Assembly (NCBI GenBank): GCA_023014335.1
Contig: JAECYW010000001.1
Coordinates: 3,224,001-3,288,000, forward strand
Origin: Galerina marginata
Taxonomy: Eukaryota > Basidiomycota > Agaricomycetes > Agaricales > Galerinaceae
Direction of reading: 5' to 3'
Length of the DNA stretch: 64,000 nt
Shown: piece by piece, positions 42,999 to 54,389 of the stretch
Layout: each line of letters opens with the position of its first letter
Numbering within the stretch: the stretch's first letter is position 1
Program-made: the position numbers and the translations under genes
The notes under the pieces: generated by a model
What the model was told of the DNA's origin: nothing
Databases searched by the model: none
The model's input: only the letters and a program-made list of their open reading frames with translations

Positions 42999-45700
42999 TC
43001 ATAAGTACATATCATCTGCGTCCACTGTAAGGCCATCACCGGATATAGCGAGTCCGGGAGTTGGGGCGGGTTCTTCTCTTGGGGGCCATAGCCAATAGAT
43101 ATCTGGCACAGGATCCTCACTGACGGCAGAAATGATGTCCTTATCTGTAGGTTGCGCCAGGCCACGACTGCCAAAAGAATTTAGGGAAGAGTAATGTTAT
43201 TCGAGGTGATACACATACCACGCATCAAGGTGTTTTGTCAGATCCACCATATTACCGGTCAACCTGCAGTGGCTGCAAACGAGACCCTTGTAGTCCCGCT
43301 TAGCCGCTCGTCTGGCCAGTATCTCACTTATCCGTTCCTGGACTAACGTTTTCTCTGAGTCACCAAGTAATTCCACCTTCATAACACCTTTATTTGCGTG
43401 AGTATGATACCAATGGTGAGCCTATCGTATATGTGTTGCATTAGGGAACGAGAAGAGAGCTTACGAAGCCAAAACACGTACCATTCTTGACCATGTCATG
43501 GTCGGACGGCCTTCATGGGAATCATTGCAAGACATGCACTCAAGAATATGATTTGCAGTGTCCATTTCTTGAGCGGTTGTTGTTGTGGGGTCGACATGGC
43601 ATATTTCTAATACCTTCGTTACGCATGCGAAGACTTTCCGATTGAACGTAACGTAGCCGAGGCTGTTCCAGGGTACTCGCTGAAAGACCCTCCGTACAAT
43701 GGCCCAATCGGCATCAGGACCGACGCCCTCCCAATCTGCATCGACATGGGTCGCGCAGTCGTGCATAAGAACGAGAGGGTACCTTAAAAGGGCAGCGCAC
43801 TTGGAACACGTAAACCACGTCGTCGCGAGGTCAATCACAATTTCTTGGGCAGGGTTGTGTTCGTCACCGCACGCAGAGGCGGCGAGGGCGGTTAGTTTAT
43901 CTTCGATGGTCCGTTGCCAACGACGGCCGACGCTCGAGAATAGAGATACGAGGTTGGTCTTGCCCAAAAGGGTTGGGGGCCCTGGTCCCGGGCCAATAAT
44001 GCGTCGAATGACTGGATCTTGGAGCACGTCGCTAATGACTGGATATATGGTATTCCAGGAAGTGTTGCGAGGAATGAATCATACTCCTGCTTGAACTCAG
44101 TAAGAAAGGTTTCGCGTTCTTTAATAAGTCGTTTCTCTTTGACGTCACCCATAAACTTGTGGATGAAGGTTTTCAATCGGGAGTAACCTGCCAATATATC
44201 GTGTGAGCTAAAAGAAATGCCACCAAAAAAGAATCGGATATTACGGAGGGGTTTACTGCATGCATCCCGAACAGTGTAACTATTGTGGCTTGTCCCATTC
44301 GGACAGTTTGGAAAGTTCTTCGCCCCATCCCAACTTCTCAATATATTCTACGACACTGGGAGCAATTAGAAACCTGAATTTAAATCGATGAAGATAAGGC
44401 ACATACGCTTCTTGGCGCTGCTTAAACAATACGTCAGCCGCCTGACGACGGTACCAAGGCAGTTCGTCAATCCAGGCTTCACAGGCCGCAGCATGCTGAA
44501 GTAAAACTTTATTTTAGCAAACGGTAGATAACGGATCGTACTGCGTACCGTGGCTATCAGCTTCTGCTTTTCTTGATTTTGGATCAACCAATCTTTTTTC
44601 TTCTTTGCTTTCTTGTATTCTTTTTCCCAGAGAGTCTTTGTTTTAATAGGAACCCCAAGGTCAAAATCTCTTTCCGTAGTTGGCAGCCAGCGTATGAGAT
44701 CAGCGGGGCTGTCTTTGGATGGCTTGCAATCGTCTTTTGAAATAAAGCTGTCGTGGGTGATACTTAAATTAGCAGCCAGACCTGACGAGAAAGTCACTTA
44801 CTGGGTATCGTCACACTGACACTCATTGCAACTTCGGAGTCGAGCTGTCCACAACATTAGGCAACTAAACCACGGGATTTTACCGCAGAACTGGCAATTT
44901 GGTCAAGAACACTTCAAATACCGTTATTGATTGGATGGACTGACTTCGCAATCGTCCTCAAATAACAAGTCTGCATACTGCGGTTCGCTCAAGTCTGGTG
45001 GGCAGTCTGCATACTGCGGTTCGCTCAAGTCTGGTGGGCAGTCTGGCATGCTGGGGTCATTTGAAGACTGTGGCCCAGGAACATTCGAACGGGCAGTTTT
45101 CCATAAAGGAGCTGACCAGCGCGTCATCAACGATTTACGAAGATTTTTTGTCGTCCGTGCAAGGTATAAGAGGTCCAGGGGTTCCAAATGCGCGAATATC
45201 TGTAGAGAAACAGACGAGGATTATAAGAAACGATGCCCAAACAGGTGCATAGGGCCGTGAAACAGACTTTGAACAGCACCGCCTGCGGAATTTCAACGAA
45301 CTGGAGACCTCCATGTCTTTTTTTCGCTGCTGGCCGTTCTTCTGGTGCGCCGTCAGCCTTCCGTTTTCCCGTGCTTCTTCCCTCACAAGCGGAGTCACTC
45401 CCTTCTTTGCTGATTTCCATGGGCTATGTCGGTGGTAAGCAATGAGGAGGTAGCGGACTTGGATGAACTTTGGAAGAACCTGACAGCGAGGTCACGACCG
45501 CGTCGTGTCACTGTTGGTCACACTATTTAGGGGCCATTAGGGCTCTCCCAGTGCTTCCTACTATATTATTGGTAAGAGCGCTCGCGTAGATTGCAAAGCT
45601 CGCTAGGTGTGTCTATATTTCCTTCTCGACATCAGTGGAAATGAAAGAAAGACCTCACGGAATTTTCTGATGGTAGCCTCTTGCCTCTTGAGTCTTGCCT
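42780..45700 (-). repeat. F-box tandem duplication, unit B (decayed gene)
   Basis: Second unit of the duplication; see unit A. Divergence is concentrated in small indels. Boundaries are approximate. Confidence 0.65.
42999..45420 (-). pseudogene. Large F-box protein, copy B (frameshifted)
   Basis: Same order of blocks as copy A, from the start at 45420 (M-E-I-S-K-E-G) through the F-box (I-F-A-H-L-E-P-L-D-L-L) to a stop at 42999. At least three one- or few-base losses relative to copy A break the frame: near 44497 (T-A-C-A-T-T-C-A-G in A, T-A-C-T-T-C-A-G in B), near 44285-44310 before N-S-Y-T-V-R, and near 44056 in A-T-L-P. Long open pieces survive between them. A 36-bp tandem duplication in exon 2 doubles C-P-P-D-L-S-E-P-Q-Y-A-D. 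It probably yields no full-length protein; the N-terminal F-box part could still be translated. Confidence 0.8.
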
Positions 45701-45892
45701 GACGTCGGTCCTCCTTAATTCTAGAGGCAAGTTCGAAATTTCACCACAAGGGGGTGCTACTTACAATCCAACCGCAATGCAAAATTCTGGTACCTTGATG
45801 GGTCCATACAGTGAGGGATAAGCTAGTTTTACAACACCATAAGTAGGTCCGTTATTGAATACTTAATACAGAAGTAAAATAGAACGATTGCC
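45421..45892. other. Intergenic, F-box copy B to WBP2-like gene
   Basis: 472 bp of shared upstream sequence with copy A (ATTTAGGGGCC near 45525 versus ATTAGGGGCCC near 42578). No gene. Confidence 0.5.
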
Positions 45893-46604
45893 TCAATCAT
45901 AGCTAGGGGGATTCTCGACAGGAACGCCTCCAACCATGGAGACTGAGCTTGATTCTGCGGGCATAGTGTACGTCGCTGATGAAAGCATATAAATAAGTCG
46001 CCGTTCGATAAGAGTCATATCAAGCACATCAAAACTTACGTAGTCCTTCCTCCTCCTCGGCGACCTGGCGTTTCATGTAAATCGCCCTCTCTCTAGCTTT
46101 CTCGAGGAGGCTGACGAATTCGAACATCGCCCGTTCTTTGAAGCGGACTTCAGCATGGGTGCCGTTCGTTAGACCGCCCTCGGGCGATGGTTTGACCTCG
46201 AATGTCAAGTAATTTGCGCCAAATGTGGGTTGCTCAAATTTCGTCATGAGGATTGAATGTAATGGCACAGAAAGTGACTCGAAAGAAGATCCAGTGTCCG
46301 TGGTAAATAAGAACTGTCAGGAAGAATCATTACGCAGCCAATCAACCAGTCAATGAGTATTGGCAAAAAGCTTTGAATTTTAAAGAAGGTTATTACACAC
46401 CCGTTGATCTGTGAGCCAAAGCTTTCCCGATGCTTTCAGTTTCTTCGCGCCGCCAGACCCTCCTGAAGATGACGAACCCGATGGTGGCGCATCTGGGATG
46501 CTCAGCGAGATATCGACACCTGAGTCGACGGTCGTTATTGTCATCTCGTTTGGAAGAGGAACCGGTGAGCGGTTCGCATTAAGCATTGCCCAATTGAGTG
46601 CCAT
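45893..46604 (-). CDS. WBP2-like GRAM-domain protein with C-terminal PY motif
   Basis: Model complement(join(45893..45975,46040..46313,46401..46604)), 186 aa, introns 64 and 87 nt. The N-terminus M-A-L-N-W-A-M-L-N and P-L-P-N-E-M, followed by K-L-W-L-T-D-Q-R-F-L-F, V-P-L-H-S-I-L and F-G-A-N-Y-L-T-F-E-V, is the GRAM/PH-like fold of the WW-domain-binding-protein-2 family. A Ser/Gly insert occupies about 42-55. The last exon ends V-E-N-P-P-S-Y-D, a PPxY motif for WW-domain ligases such as Rsp5/Nedd4. The family's role is adaptor or transcriptional co-regulator in animals; for fungi I infer an adaptor for an Rsp5-type ligase. All three exons are needed to include the PY motif. Confidence 0.8.
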
Positions 46605-46761
46605 GGTTGTAACTGTTATTGTGGTGGAAGGGATGGTGGTGGTGGTACAAGTTAGAGATCATAATGGCGCCTCAGGTAAAGTTGATCATCATGATGACCA
46701 CAGCTTCTGTTATCCATTTCGGGAACGATCTGATTGTGTAATAATACCGTCTCCTAATTAT

Positions 46762-47560
46762 GACTACCTAGCGCATAGTGTGGTGTGAAATAGGCTGGTG
46801 AAATTCACCCGAGCAAATTTGCATAGGCAAATTTGCCCAAATTTGCCGATTTATTTTCAAACGCGAAAACAGGTGGGTGAATTAGGGCAAATTTGCTTGC
46901 TCAGTACAGCGCATTTCTAAATTTTCTTATGATAATTATGCACTAAATTGGCACTAAATAAGCTTCTTTTATGGCCTTTGTCTCTGCCCATACCAACATT
47001 TTTTGGCTATCACTTTTTGAGGAGGATTAAGAATCTGAAGGGCTGCACCTAGCCCGTGGATCTTGCTATCAGTTGGGTAAGTCATTCTCACGGGAGTGAT
47101 AAAAACGCCAGTCCGCTGTAGTACATTATTTCGCGTTAAGGCATCTTTTGAACTTGGGCCAGCCAGTTGGACGGAGAGCAAGGCTTGCTCTCCAATAAAA
47201 TACAAAATTGAATTTATTGTAAGGTTTGTAGGTGATTAATTATTGCGCGACTCATCGCCAGAGTCATCGGTGGTCCAGCGGTGGTCATTTTGATCTGCTT
47301 CATGCAAATTTGCCAACCTGTTCCACGGGCAAATTTGCGCAAATTTACTAGTTTAGTCAGCAAATTGTCAGCAGGCAAATTTGCTGTGATTTTCATAGGC
47401 AAAATAGACCTCCCAGGGAGGTCGAGCAAATTAGCCGGGTGAATTAGACGGCCGACCTATTTCACACCACCCTACTAGCGCAGTGATGGCGCGTTATTGG
47501 CCATATCGTACTTGGCTCTCCACTTTACAGTTCCCAACGCCAATTGAGAAGTCAACCCTG
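46762..47560 (+). pseudogene. tRNA-like sequence split by a hAT MITE
   Basis: Left of the element stands GACTACCTAGCGCA, right of it CTAGCGCAGTGATGGCGCG. With the insertion and one target duplicate removed, these make a tRNA-like acceptor strand plus D-arm (GCGC paired with GCGC), closely similar to the start of the tRNA-Arg at 59813 (CTACCTAGCGCA is identical). The downstream part does not fold well into anticodon and T arms, so it is a degraded tRNA or a tRNA-derived SINE head. Confidence 0.45.
46776..47474. mobile_element. hAT-type MITE, 699 bp, with 8-bp target duplication
   Basis: The termini are near-perfect inverted repeats: TAGTGTGGTGTGAAATAGG at the left, and its counterpart TAGGGTGGTGTGAAATAGG on the other strand at the right, one mismatch in 19. 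They are flanked by the direct repeat CTAGCGCA (46768-46775 and 47475-47482). An 8-bp duplication and TAG-beginning ends are hallmarks of the hAT superfamily. The interior carries many copies of the palindromic word GCAAATTTGC and has no transposase frame, so it is non-autonomous. Confidence 0.88.
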
Positions 47561-47658
47561 CAGCGACCTCAGAAAAATTCATGCAGGACTGGTAATATAA
47601 CCAAATATTACATTGGTATACAAACTATGAAGAGACGCGCAATGGCCTTGCTGTGAAA

Positions 47659-47679
47659 CAGTGAGGTTCCCCCACTGTC
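47659..47679 (-). other. Candidate Helitron 3' hairpin
   Basis: ACAGTGAGG and CCCCACTGT form an 8-of-9 stem with a short loop, downstream of the helicase gene. Helitrons end with such a hairpin just before CTRR, but I find no CTRR in the following dozen bases, so the assignment is weak. Confidence 0.3.
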
Positions 47680-47705
47680 GAAAATAACTATATAAGGAAG
47701 GACTT

Positions 47706-47900
47706 TCCTGCCCTTGTTTGTTTGCCTTTAAGGCTCTTGACCTTTAGCCAAGCTTAACCAAATGCTAGCTTGACCTTGACCTTGCGCAAAGTTTTCTGCC
47801 CCTTTGTTTGTTTATCTCTAACGTGCTTGCCTTCGGATCAAGCTCGAGCAAATACTAGCTTGACCTTGACCGACCGCAAAGTTTTCTGCCCTTTTATTTG
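47706..47900. repeat. Tandem repeat of about 90 bp, 2+ copies
   Basis: Units contain CTTGTTTGTTTGCC/TTTGTTTGTTTATC, a CTAGCTTGACCTTGACC core and GCAAAGTTTTCTGCCC. Two full units and a partial third are present, diverged by point changes. Confidence 0.75.
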
Positions 47901-47987
47901 TTTGCTTTTAAGGCCGAAGTCGTTACAGCAACCTTTGTGAGGAAGTATTCGTGTTATCTACGTCTCTTATCGTAGAACTCACTCTCT

Positions 47988-50900
47988 CTAACCGCTCGCG
48001 CTCCGGCTTTCCCATTCTTCTCTAGTCAGCTCGTTCAGCCTTTCCAGCCTTTCCATTTCGCTGCGCAGGTCTTCTGATGGATGGTTTTGAAACAAGTTGT
48101 CGTCGAAATCCCCAAGTAGTCGAATGGTGTCTCTGCCTCTGCTCCTTGACAGTGCCACATATACAGAAAACGGTGTCAACGTCCCGGTAGGTGGTTTCCT
48201 TATGTCAATTATAACATATTCAATCGTCTGACCTTGTGATTTGTAGTCCGTGAATGCATAACCAGGGGTCATTGCATATTGGCGTCGTATTATCTTGAAC
48301 TCTTGCTTCGATCGTCCCGTCGCCGTAAAGGTTACTGTCGTTGGCGTTAGTGGGATCACGCCATCCGGAAGACCCTCGAATTTGAGTTTGGATCCTTTAT
48401 CTGGTTTGAACAAAATCATAGCGGGTGGGTATTTGAGTTGCACGACGCCTTCTTCATCAGGAACCAGTGAGGTCTCATACTCTTCCCTTTCGTCTAGAAT
48501 GATGTCTTCAATAACACCTCTCGTTCCATTTGCTATGTCCGCTTCTGTCGCGAGATTGAGAAGCACCATCGCCTTCATGCCAATCGCTATTTGGGACATT
48601 GCTGGTAACTTCCCGGTTTGTTTGTCATTCAATTCTGCGATCGCTAATCTGGCTTCCATCGACAGTTCTTCGTTCTTGTCTTTGTAGTTGTCTTCGGCGG
48701 GTACTATGTACCTGACATTTCCGGTCTTCGAGCAGTGCTTTGCGATTGCATAGTCATTCCATAGATTCCTAACAGCATTTCGAGGTGTAACAAGTACAGC
48801 ATCATCCCATGGCGCTTTTGAGAAATCAGGGATGTCACATTCGGGGTTGGTCAAGACAAGTTTACGGATTTCTTCGAGGTCTGTCTGGTTGCATTCTCCT
48901 ATTCGAAGTCGGTTTAAGATGTCGATCCAGGTTGCATCTTTGACTCTGTTCTGCTCTTTCAAAATGACGACTTTTTCGAATTGTTGAAATATTTTCCTTC
49001 TGAGGAGGGAATATTTGTCGTCCTTGCTGGGTCTGTCCACGTAGAGTGCTCCAGAGGCATTGCCGACTGGCGGAAATTGGTGAAAGTCGCCGCATTTGAT
49101 TACATGCATGGATCCAAAAGGTTCGTGTGGACGTCCTTTCTCTTCGAGTGCCCTTGTTGATCCTAGTATTTCAGACAATTGACCTTCTGTATTCTTGTCC
49201 TCCATTGATACTTCGTCGAGAATCACAAATTCCTTTCCTTCCACGTTTTTGCGCCTCTTCTCTTTTGTGATCTCACTCGCATTCTTGAGCCAATTCTCGT
49301 CTTTGGGTGTTCGATGTGGCAAGGATGCCCATGAATGAAGTGTACTTGCTCCAATGTCTGTAGCCGCAATTCCTGTGGTCGCGCATTTGGCTAGTAGGTC
49401 CTCCTTGCCATAAAATTTGAATGTTTCAGTGATTGCCCCAATCAGTGTGGATTTGCCAGTGCCTCCTTGTCCGAGTATAAGCATCAAGAGTTGTTCAGCC
49501 TGTCCGTCTGTTTTAATTAGTATTGCGTGCCTATGCTGGGTATCGTACTTACTTACCGGCAATATGTTTCTTCAGTGTTTCTTCGATAATATCGTGAGCT
49601 CTTCTCTGTTCTTTGTTGAGTTTCGCCAATTCTTTTCTTTCAAGAAGACCATGTTTTGCTTGCGTACTAGCGGTGAGGGTTGGCTGGAATGTGTTCGAAT
49701 CTGCTGAGCTTCCTTGGCTGGTGGATGTCATCGTGGCTTGCCCTGCCTCTGAATTCAAGTCAACTGTCCCTGTTTGTTTTACTTGTTCGCGCGTTGTTGC
49801 TTTGAGTTGGGCTTCCCAAGCCCGGATATTGTCAGTCTCTTCTGCCTGCATTATCCTCGCAACCTTTGCGTACTTTGTATCTGTTACTGATTCCCTGAAG
49901 AAGCCCGTGTCGAACCCGGTGTTTACTGCATGTTCGCCAAAAAACCTTTCTCTAGCATCAGTCCTCATCAACCTCGCTCGTTCTATGTCGTCTTCGGATA
50001 TCTCTTCTTCAAGTATATTTGACATGTATATGTCATCGATGTCTTGTTCGACTTCCACTTCAAATTCATCAACTTCGCCGCTTCCGCCTGCATGTATATT
50101 GGATGCTGTGGTCTCTGTGTTTGCTTCTCTCTGTCGATGTGCTTTTGCGCTGTCCGAGCACTCGTAGTAGTATCGCACGTTGGAAATGACCCTGAGCTTG
50201 CTTTCATCGGCGGTTTCGATAAGTTGGTTGTAGGCGTCTTCAAAGGTCTGGCCTTCTGGCAGTAATTCCTTAACTTCTCTCCAGGGCTTGAGCAACATCA
50301 ACATGCTTGCTCTATACATGTCTCGCTCAAAGTCGTTGTCACTTCTGCTAAACCACCGGCCTACGAATCTGGGAAGCGTCTCATGCCCTTTAGACCGGAT
50401 AATCCGACATCTTTTGCCCTTTTTGGCCGCGTCCAAGTATGGTATCCTCTCACTTTGCGGTCTTCCTCGGCCGGTAGACGGTGGTTCCCTCACGTTGGCT
50501 TCGATGTCTTCTTCAGCTCTTCCACCTTCCTCTTCATCTCTCTCTCCCTCAACATCTCTGTTGTTTCCAGTCAAGCCACCTTCATATGTCTCCAGCATAA
50601 ACTCGAGGAAATTCATGTGAGCTATCTTCTCTCCGCGGAATTGGTAGTCTCTAAGTTGATCCTTCAGTTCAACCTTCCCTTCGAACACAGTAATTGTGAT
50701 GTTCTCATCCTATAAGTGTGGTCAGCTTCATTTTCTAACCTTGTATCCATCTACTCACATCGTTTGTTGCTTGATCGCAGTTCATATTTCTATACCTAAG
50801 GTTTAAAGATGAGATTTGTATTCTCCAGACTTATCGGTTTACTCACCTCTGAGGATTTATTCCAGGATATGTTTTTTTGAGGGCCGATACAGCCGCGTCC

Positions 50901-53900
50901 CAATAAATCGTGACATAATGATGGGAAACGTATGAATCCCCCCACCCCATGATGTAGCTCATGATTTCGGGAGCGCTGAATTCCCGATCTCTAGTCAGGC
51001 AGTTGGCGCAAGACTGAATCAGCTTCTTGTTGAGTTTGTTAAGGTCTGTCTGCCTGTTTTCTTGAGTTTTGACAAATGCTAACTGTTTCGCAAGGAGTGC
51101 AGACGCATTTGATGTCCTTTGTTGTTTCTTGGTGGCACCGTGGCATAATTAGTTATGTAGTAAGTCAATGTCGCTGTTTGGCCATTGCCGCCCAAGATAG
51201 CTTTGACATCATGATTGGCTCTGATAGTCCTCATGATAGTGGGGTTCCATGAATTCAGAAATGCACATAGTCTCTTTGGGCCCCATTCCCCCTGTTCGTT
51301 GATCCAATCTCTGGTTGCCTTGGTAAATGGCGCACGGCGTTTGCACAGTAGTCGCCCACGTATCTTGCGGAGACACTGTGTTATGCTACACTTGTGATAT
51401 TGTAGCGCTCTGACGAGTTTTATCTCTGCTTTCTCTGCATCCTCGGGTCCTGCAGTCCTTGGGTCTATTGGCCGAGAGTACGATACTCCTGACTCTTTAG
51501 GAACGGCCAGTATGTCCTCTTGCTTCATGTCCCTGATGCTGGCTCGAATGCAGGATTGGATAAACCTGAGGACTTTGTCGCGAAATTCCTCGCTCTGAAG
51601 GGCTGCCTTCATTTCCGAGGGTGATGGTGCGTCTTTCAGCCATAAAAGGATGTGAAGGTGCAATGTTCCACGCCCTTGTGCCTCTACTGCTCCAATATAG
51701 CACTGGACGATGCCAAATATTCCTTCTTTTCTTTCTATCCTTCCATTACTTTTCTTGGTGATGCCGAACAGGATCTCGAGGATGGTCTTTACGATAAAAT
51801 GGAAGAATTTGGCGGAGGCAAAGGGATCGCTTGCCATATTCGTGGCTCTCTGGGCATTATTTGGCCCAGCCGTGTTGCAGAACTGATCCAGGTCAATTTC
51901 GGCACCAGCGAATACTTGAGCTATTGGGTCTTGACTGTCTGGAGGATTGATCGTGACCCATAGAGAAGGCGGGTTAAATAAAAGGTTTGCTCCCCACACT
52001 TTGGATCTTAGGTGCTGTCGTGACTCGTCTGTCCCTTTTACTCTCGTTCTGACCGCAGTGACTTGACTTCGAAGGGCCTGAACTGCTGGATTGGTAAATC
52101 GAACTTTCCGGGTTTCTTCTTGGCTGGCCTTAACCAGATCCGAAGGTTTCAATGTTGAAATCAGGTTCATATCCCTCGCAAAGTTTGAACGCTTCATTTG
52201 GAGAACTGCAGACCGACAGACCTCCCGTTTCTGGATCACACCAAAAACTTGGAATGGGAATTGGATGTCCTTTCGAAAACGTCTGTCTGCATATAACATA
52301 GCCCACTTGGCATGTGTCTCGTATGGAACATCAACTGGTCGTCCTAACTCGAATCCGCCACGTCCATAAGGAAATAGTGTAGGAAAGCATCCCATTAAAT
52401 GGTTTGGGTTGCTTGGTCCGCCGTCCACTCGGAGTCCAGTCGCGGGGTCTGTTCTTGCATATTCATTCACAAAAGCACTCCCTCTCTGAATGGTGTACTC
52501 TTCATTGAACGGTTTCTCGCGACTAGTATTGGACAATGCATGAGCCATAAGCTCGGAGGCAGATATATCATTGCCATCTATGTCAACAACTCCCATCGCT
52601 TGCAATGGCAGGATCTGCGGCTCTGAAAAATGTGTTGGTCAGCATGAATTGACTATATTTTAGGTCTCACCATTGGCACCTGGGCCTGTCTCCACATCGT
52701 CATCTATCTCAACCAGCCCAGCCTCGTTCAGTATCCTTTCATGTGCTTCTAAAATATTGTCAGCTTTCATTGAAGTATCCATGGGTTACTGTACTTACCT
52801 CCTTCGTCTGCAGCATCCAAAGGTACATACCCCTCGTGTTCTCTGTTTACAGCTTCTATATCAGAACTATACTTTGCGGTCATTGCTATTTCATCCGGAA
52901 TGCCATCCTCTGGGAGCTCAGAGAGCCTAGCTTCAGATATTTCGATGTCGAAATACAAGGGGTTGTTTGCTTTCAACCAAACCAACGCTTCACGGACTCG
53001 CCACCGTCTAACTCTGAACATGGACGGCAAACATGACTCCGGTACACCTTTTGGTCCGACAAATGTTATGCCAATTGTAGCCGATAAGATCTTGGCAGGT
53101 GGTGGATATGTTCGCCCTTCTATCATGGACGCCACTTGGCGTGGATCCAGCCGGTATGTTGACACATTTCCCTTTAGGGCATTGTGCATTTGACTGCGAT
53201 CCCAGGCTAAGGCATTTCTTTGTTTAGGGAAGAGCTTTATTATATATGCAGCAGGGAAGTAGCGAGCAAGAAGCAGTCTTTCGGGAAGGTTGAGATTTTC
53301 CAGCTGGTACGGCACTTTTCCTATCCACATGTTGTTGCTGAGTGCTAGTCTTGGTCGTTTGTCCTGTTTTAGCTGGTTCCTGCAATCTCTGCATATGAAG
53401 ACCGATTTTTTTGACGCATTTAGTGCCGGAGGGTACAGGAGTAATCCATTGACTGTCTCGTGAGCAGGATGAGGTGAATGTGGAATCAGATGGTGTTTGT
53501 TCGCAATGTTCACTAATAAAACTTCTTCGCAGTCATTGCCAGGTGTCTCTCTTGCGCATGATCCACAGGATTTCGTCTCCAATGCTTCACTTCCGGTGGC
53601 GTCAATAAAATTGGCAATGAGTTTGTCCAGAGTCTCTTGGTTCGGTGATGACATGAAGTCACTTGCTATTAATCGTCCAGCAACATCATCTAAGATCAAC
53701 AGTCACAGTGAGCTACCGTCTTGAATTGAAAACCAGTTATATTCCTCACGGCATTGAGTTGACGTATGTTCCCTTTGCAGTACAGTTTCTGCCACAAAGA
53801 CGTCTTCTGCTTCTCTGTCCTGCCGACGTCTCTTTCTGGGCCTGGATTCACTGGATGCCTCATTTAGTTGTCCTTCTCCTTCTCGGGGCCTTTTCTTGTA

Positions 53901-54092
53901 TTTAGTCAGCCCCGCGTTGATTGCGTTCATAGCATCGTTCATGATTTGGGCTTGAATATCCGTTGAGCTGGCGTCAAATGCCTCGTATAGGCTTTTCCGT
54001 GTTCGACATTCTTTTTTAGAGAACCGGTCATGTCTTTTGAAAATGTTAACGATGTCTGGCACTGAGAGCACATCGAGTTTCTTTTTGTCCAT
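47988..54092 (-). pseudogene. Helitron Rep-helicase gene with one 8-bp frameshift
   Basis: Spliced as complement(join(47988..49507,49557..50709,50759..50795,50847..52622,52671..52748,52799..53689,53750..54092)). It would encode 1929 aa if 8 bases were not extra. The N-terminal DUF6570-type region has C-R-N-Q, L-S-N-N-M-W-I-G-K-V-P and L-P-E-R-L-L-L-A-R. The Helitron HUH Rep has H-L-H-I-L-L-W (about 51650) and Y-Y-I-T-N-Y (about 51155). The C-terminal PIF1-type helicase has Walker A G-Q-G-G-T-G-K-S, V-I-L-D-E-V-S-M, and a final V-A-L-S-R-S-R-G motif. At 51131-51144 the sequence GCCACGGTGCCACC (minus strand) holds an 8-bp extra that shifts the frame directly after the catalytic tyrosines; a 56-nt intron starting here could restore the frame at the cost of conserved residues. 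Otherwise intact, so inactivation is recent. Confidence 0.82.
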
Positions 54093-54389
54093 TTTAGATT
54101 GAAGAGGAGACAGGAATGGTGTCGGTTGGCAAGTAAATTAAGTTCTCCTAAACGTAAACTGACGCCGTCACATCGATCAGATGGGGAGATCTCGTGTCAC
54201 TATCATATCTATCTTTGCTCTTGTCTTTGCTAGTTGTTTTCAATCTCAGATTAAGATATGTTCAGTGTTAACTAATAAGCAACAAATACAGCAAGGCTAT
54301 GACGACGAAGTCGTCCCTTTATACATAAATGCGATTCCTATGTAAATAACTATGAGACTCAGAGTACTCTAAAACAAGGTTGACGTGAG
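54093..54389. other. Helitron 5' flank and duplication border
   Basis: 54321-54389 is the duplicated FunK1 3' flank, ending at the ATACATAAATGC motif. 54093-54320 belongs to the Helitron or its insertion site. No gene. Confidence 0.5.

Larger units (their letters stand above)
47483..47987. other. Helitron 3' flank / tail region
   Basis: It contains a stem-loop (47659-47679) and a 90-bp tandem repeat (about 47706-47900). No gene. The exact Helitron end (CTRR on the minus strand) could not be fixed. Confidence 0.4.
47640..54320 (-). mobile_element. Helitron rolling-circle transposon (boundaries approximate)
   Basis: Defined by the Rep-helicase gene 47988-54092. The upstream (5') end must lie between 54093 and about 54321, where the kinase duplication flank begins. 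The downstream end is probably between 47483 and 47700. The termini TC and CTRR were not identified. Confidence 0.65.

Noticed and set aside
47706..47900. CRISPR-like array
   Set aside because: Long diverged 90-bp units without spacers in a fungal genome; a minisatellite or Helitron tail.
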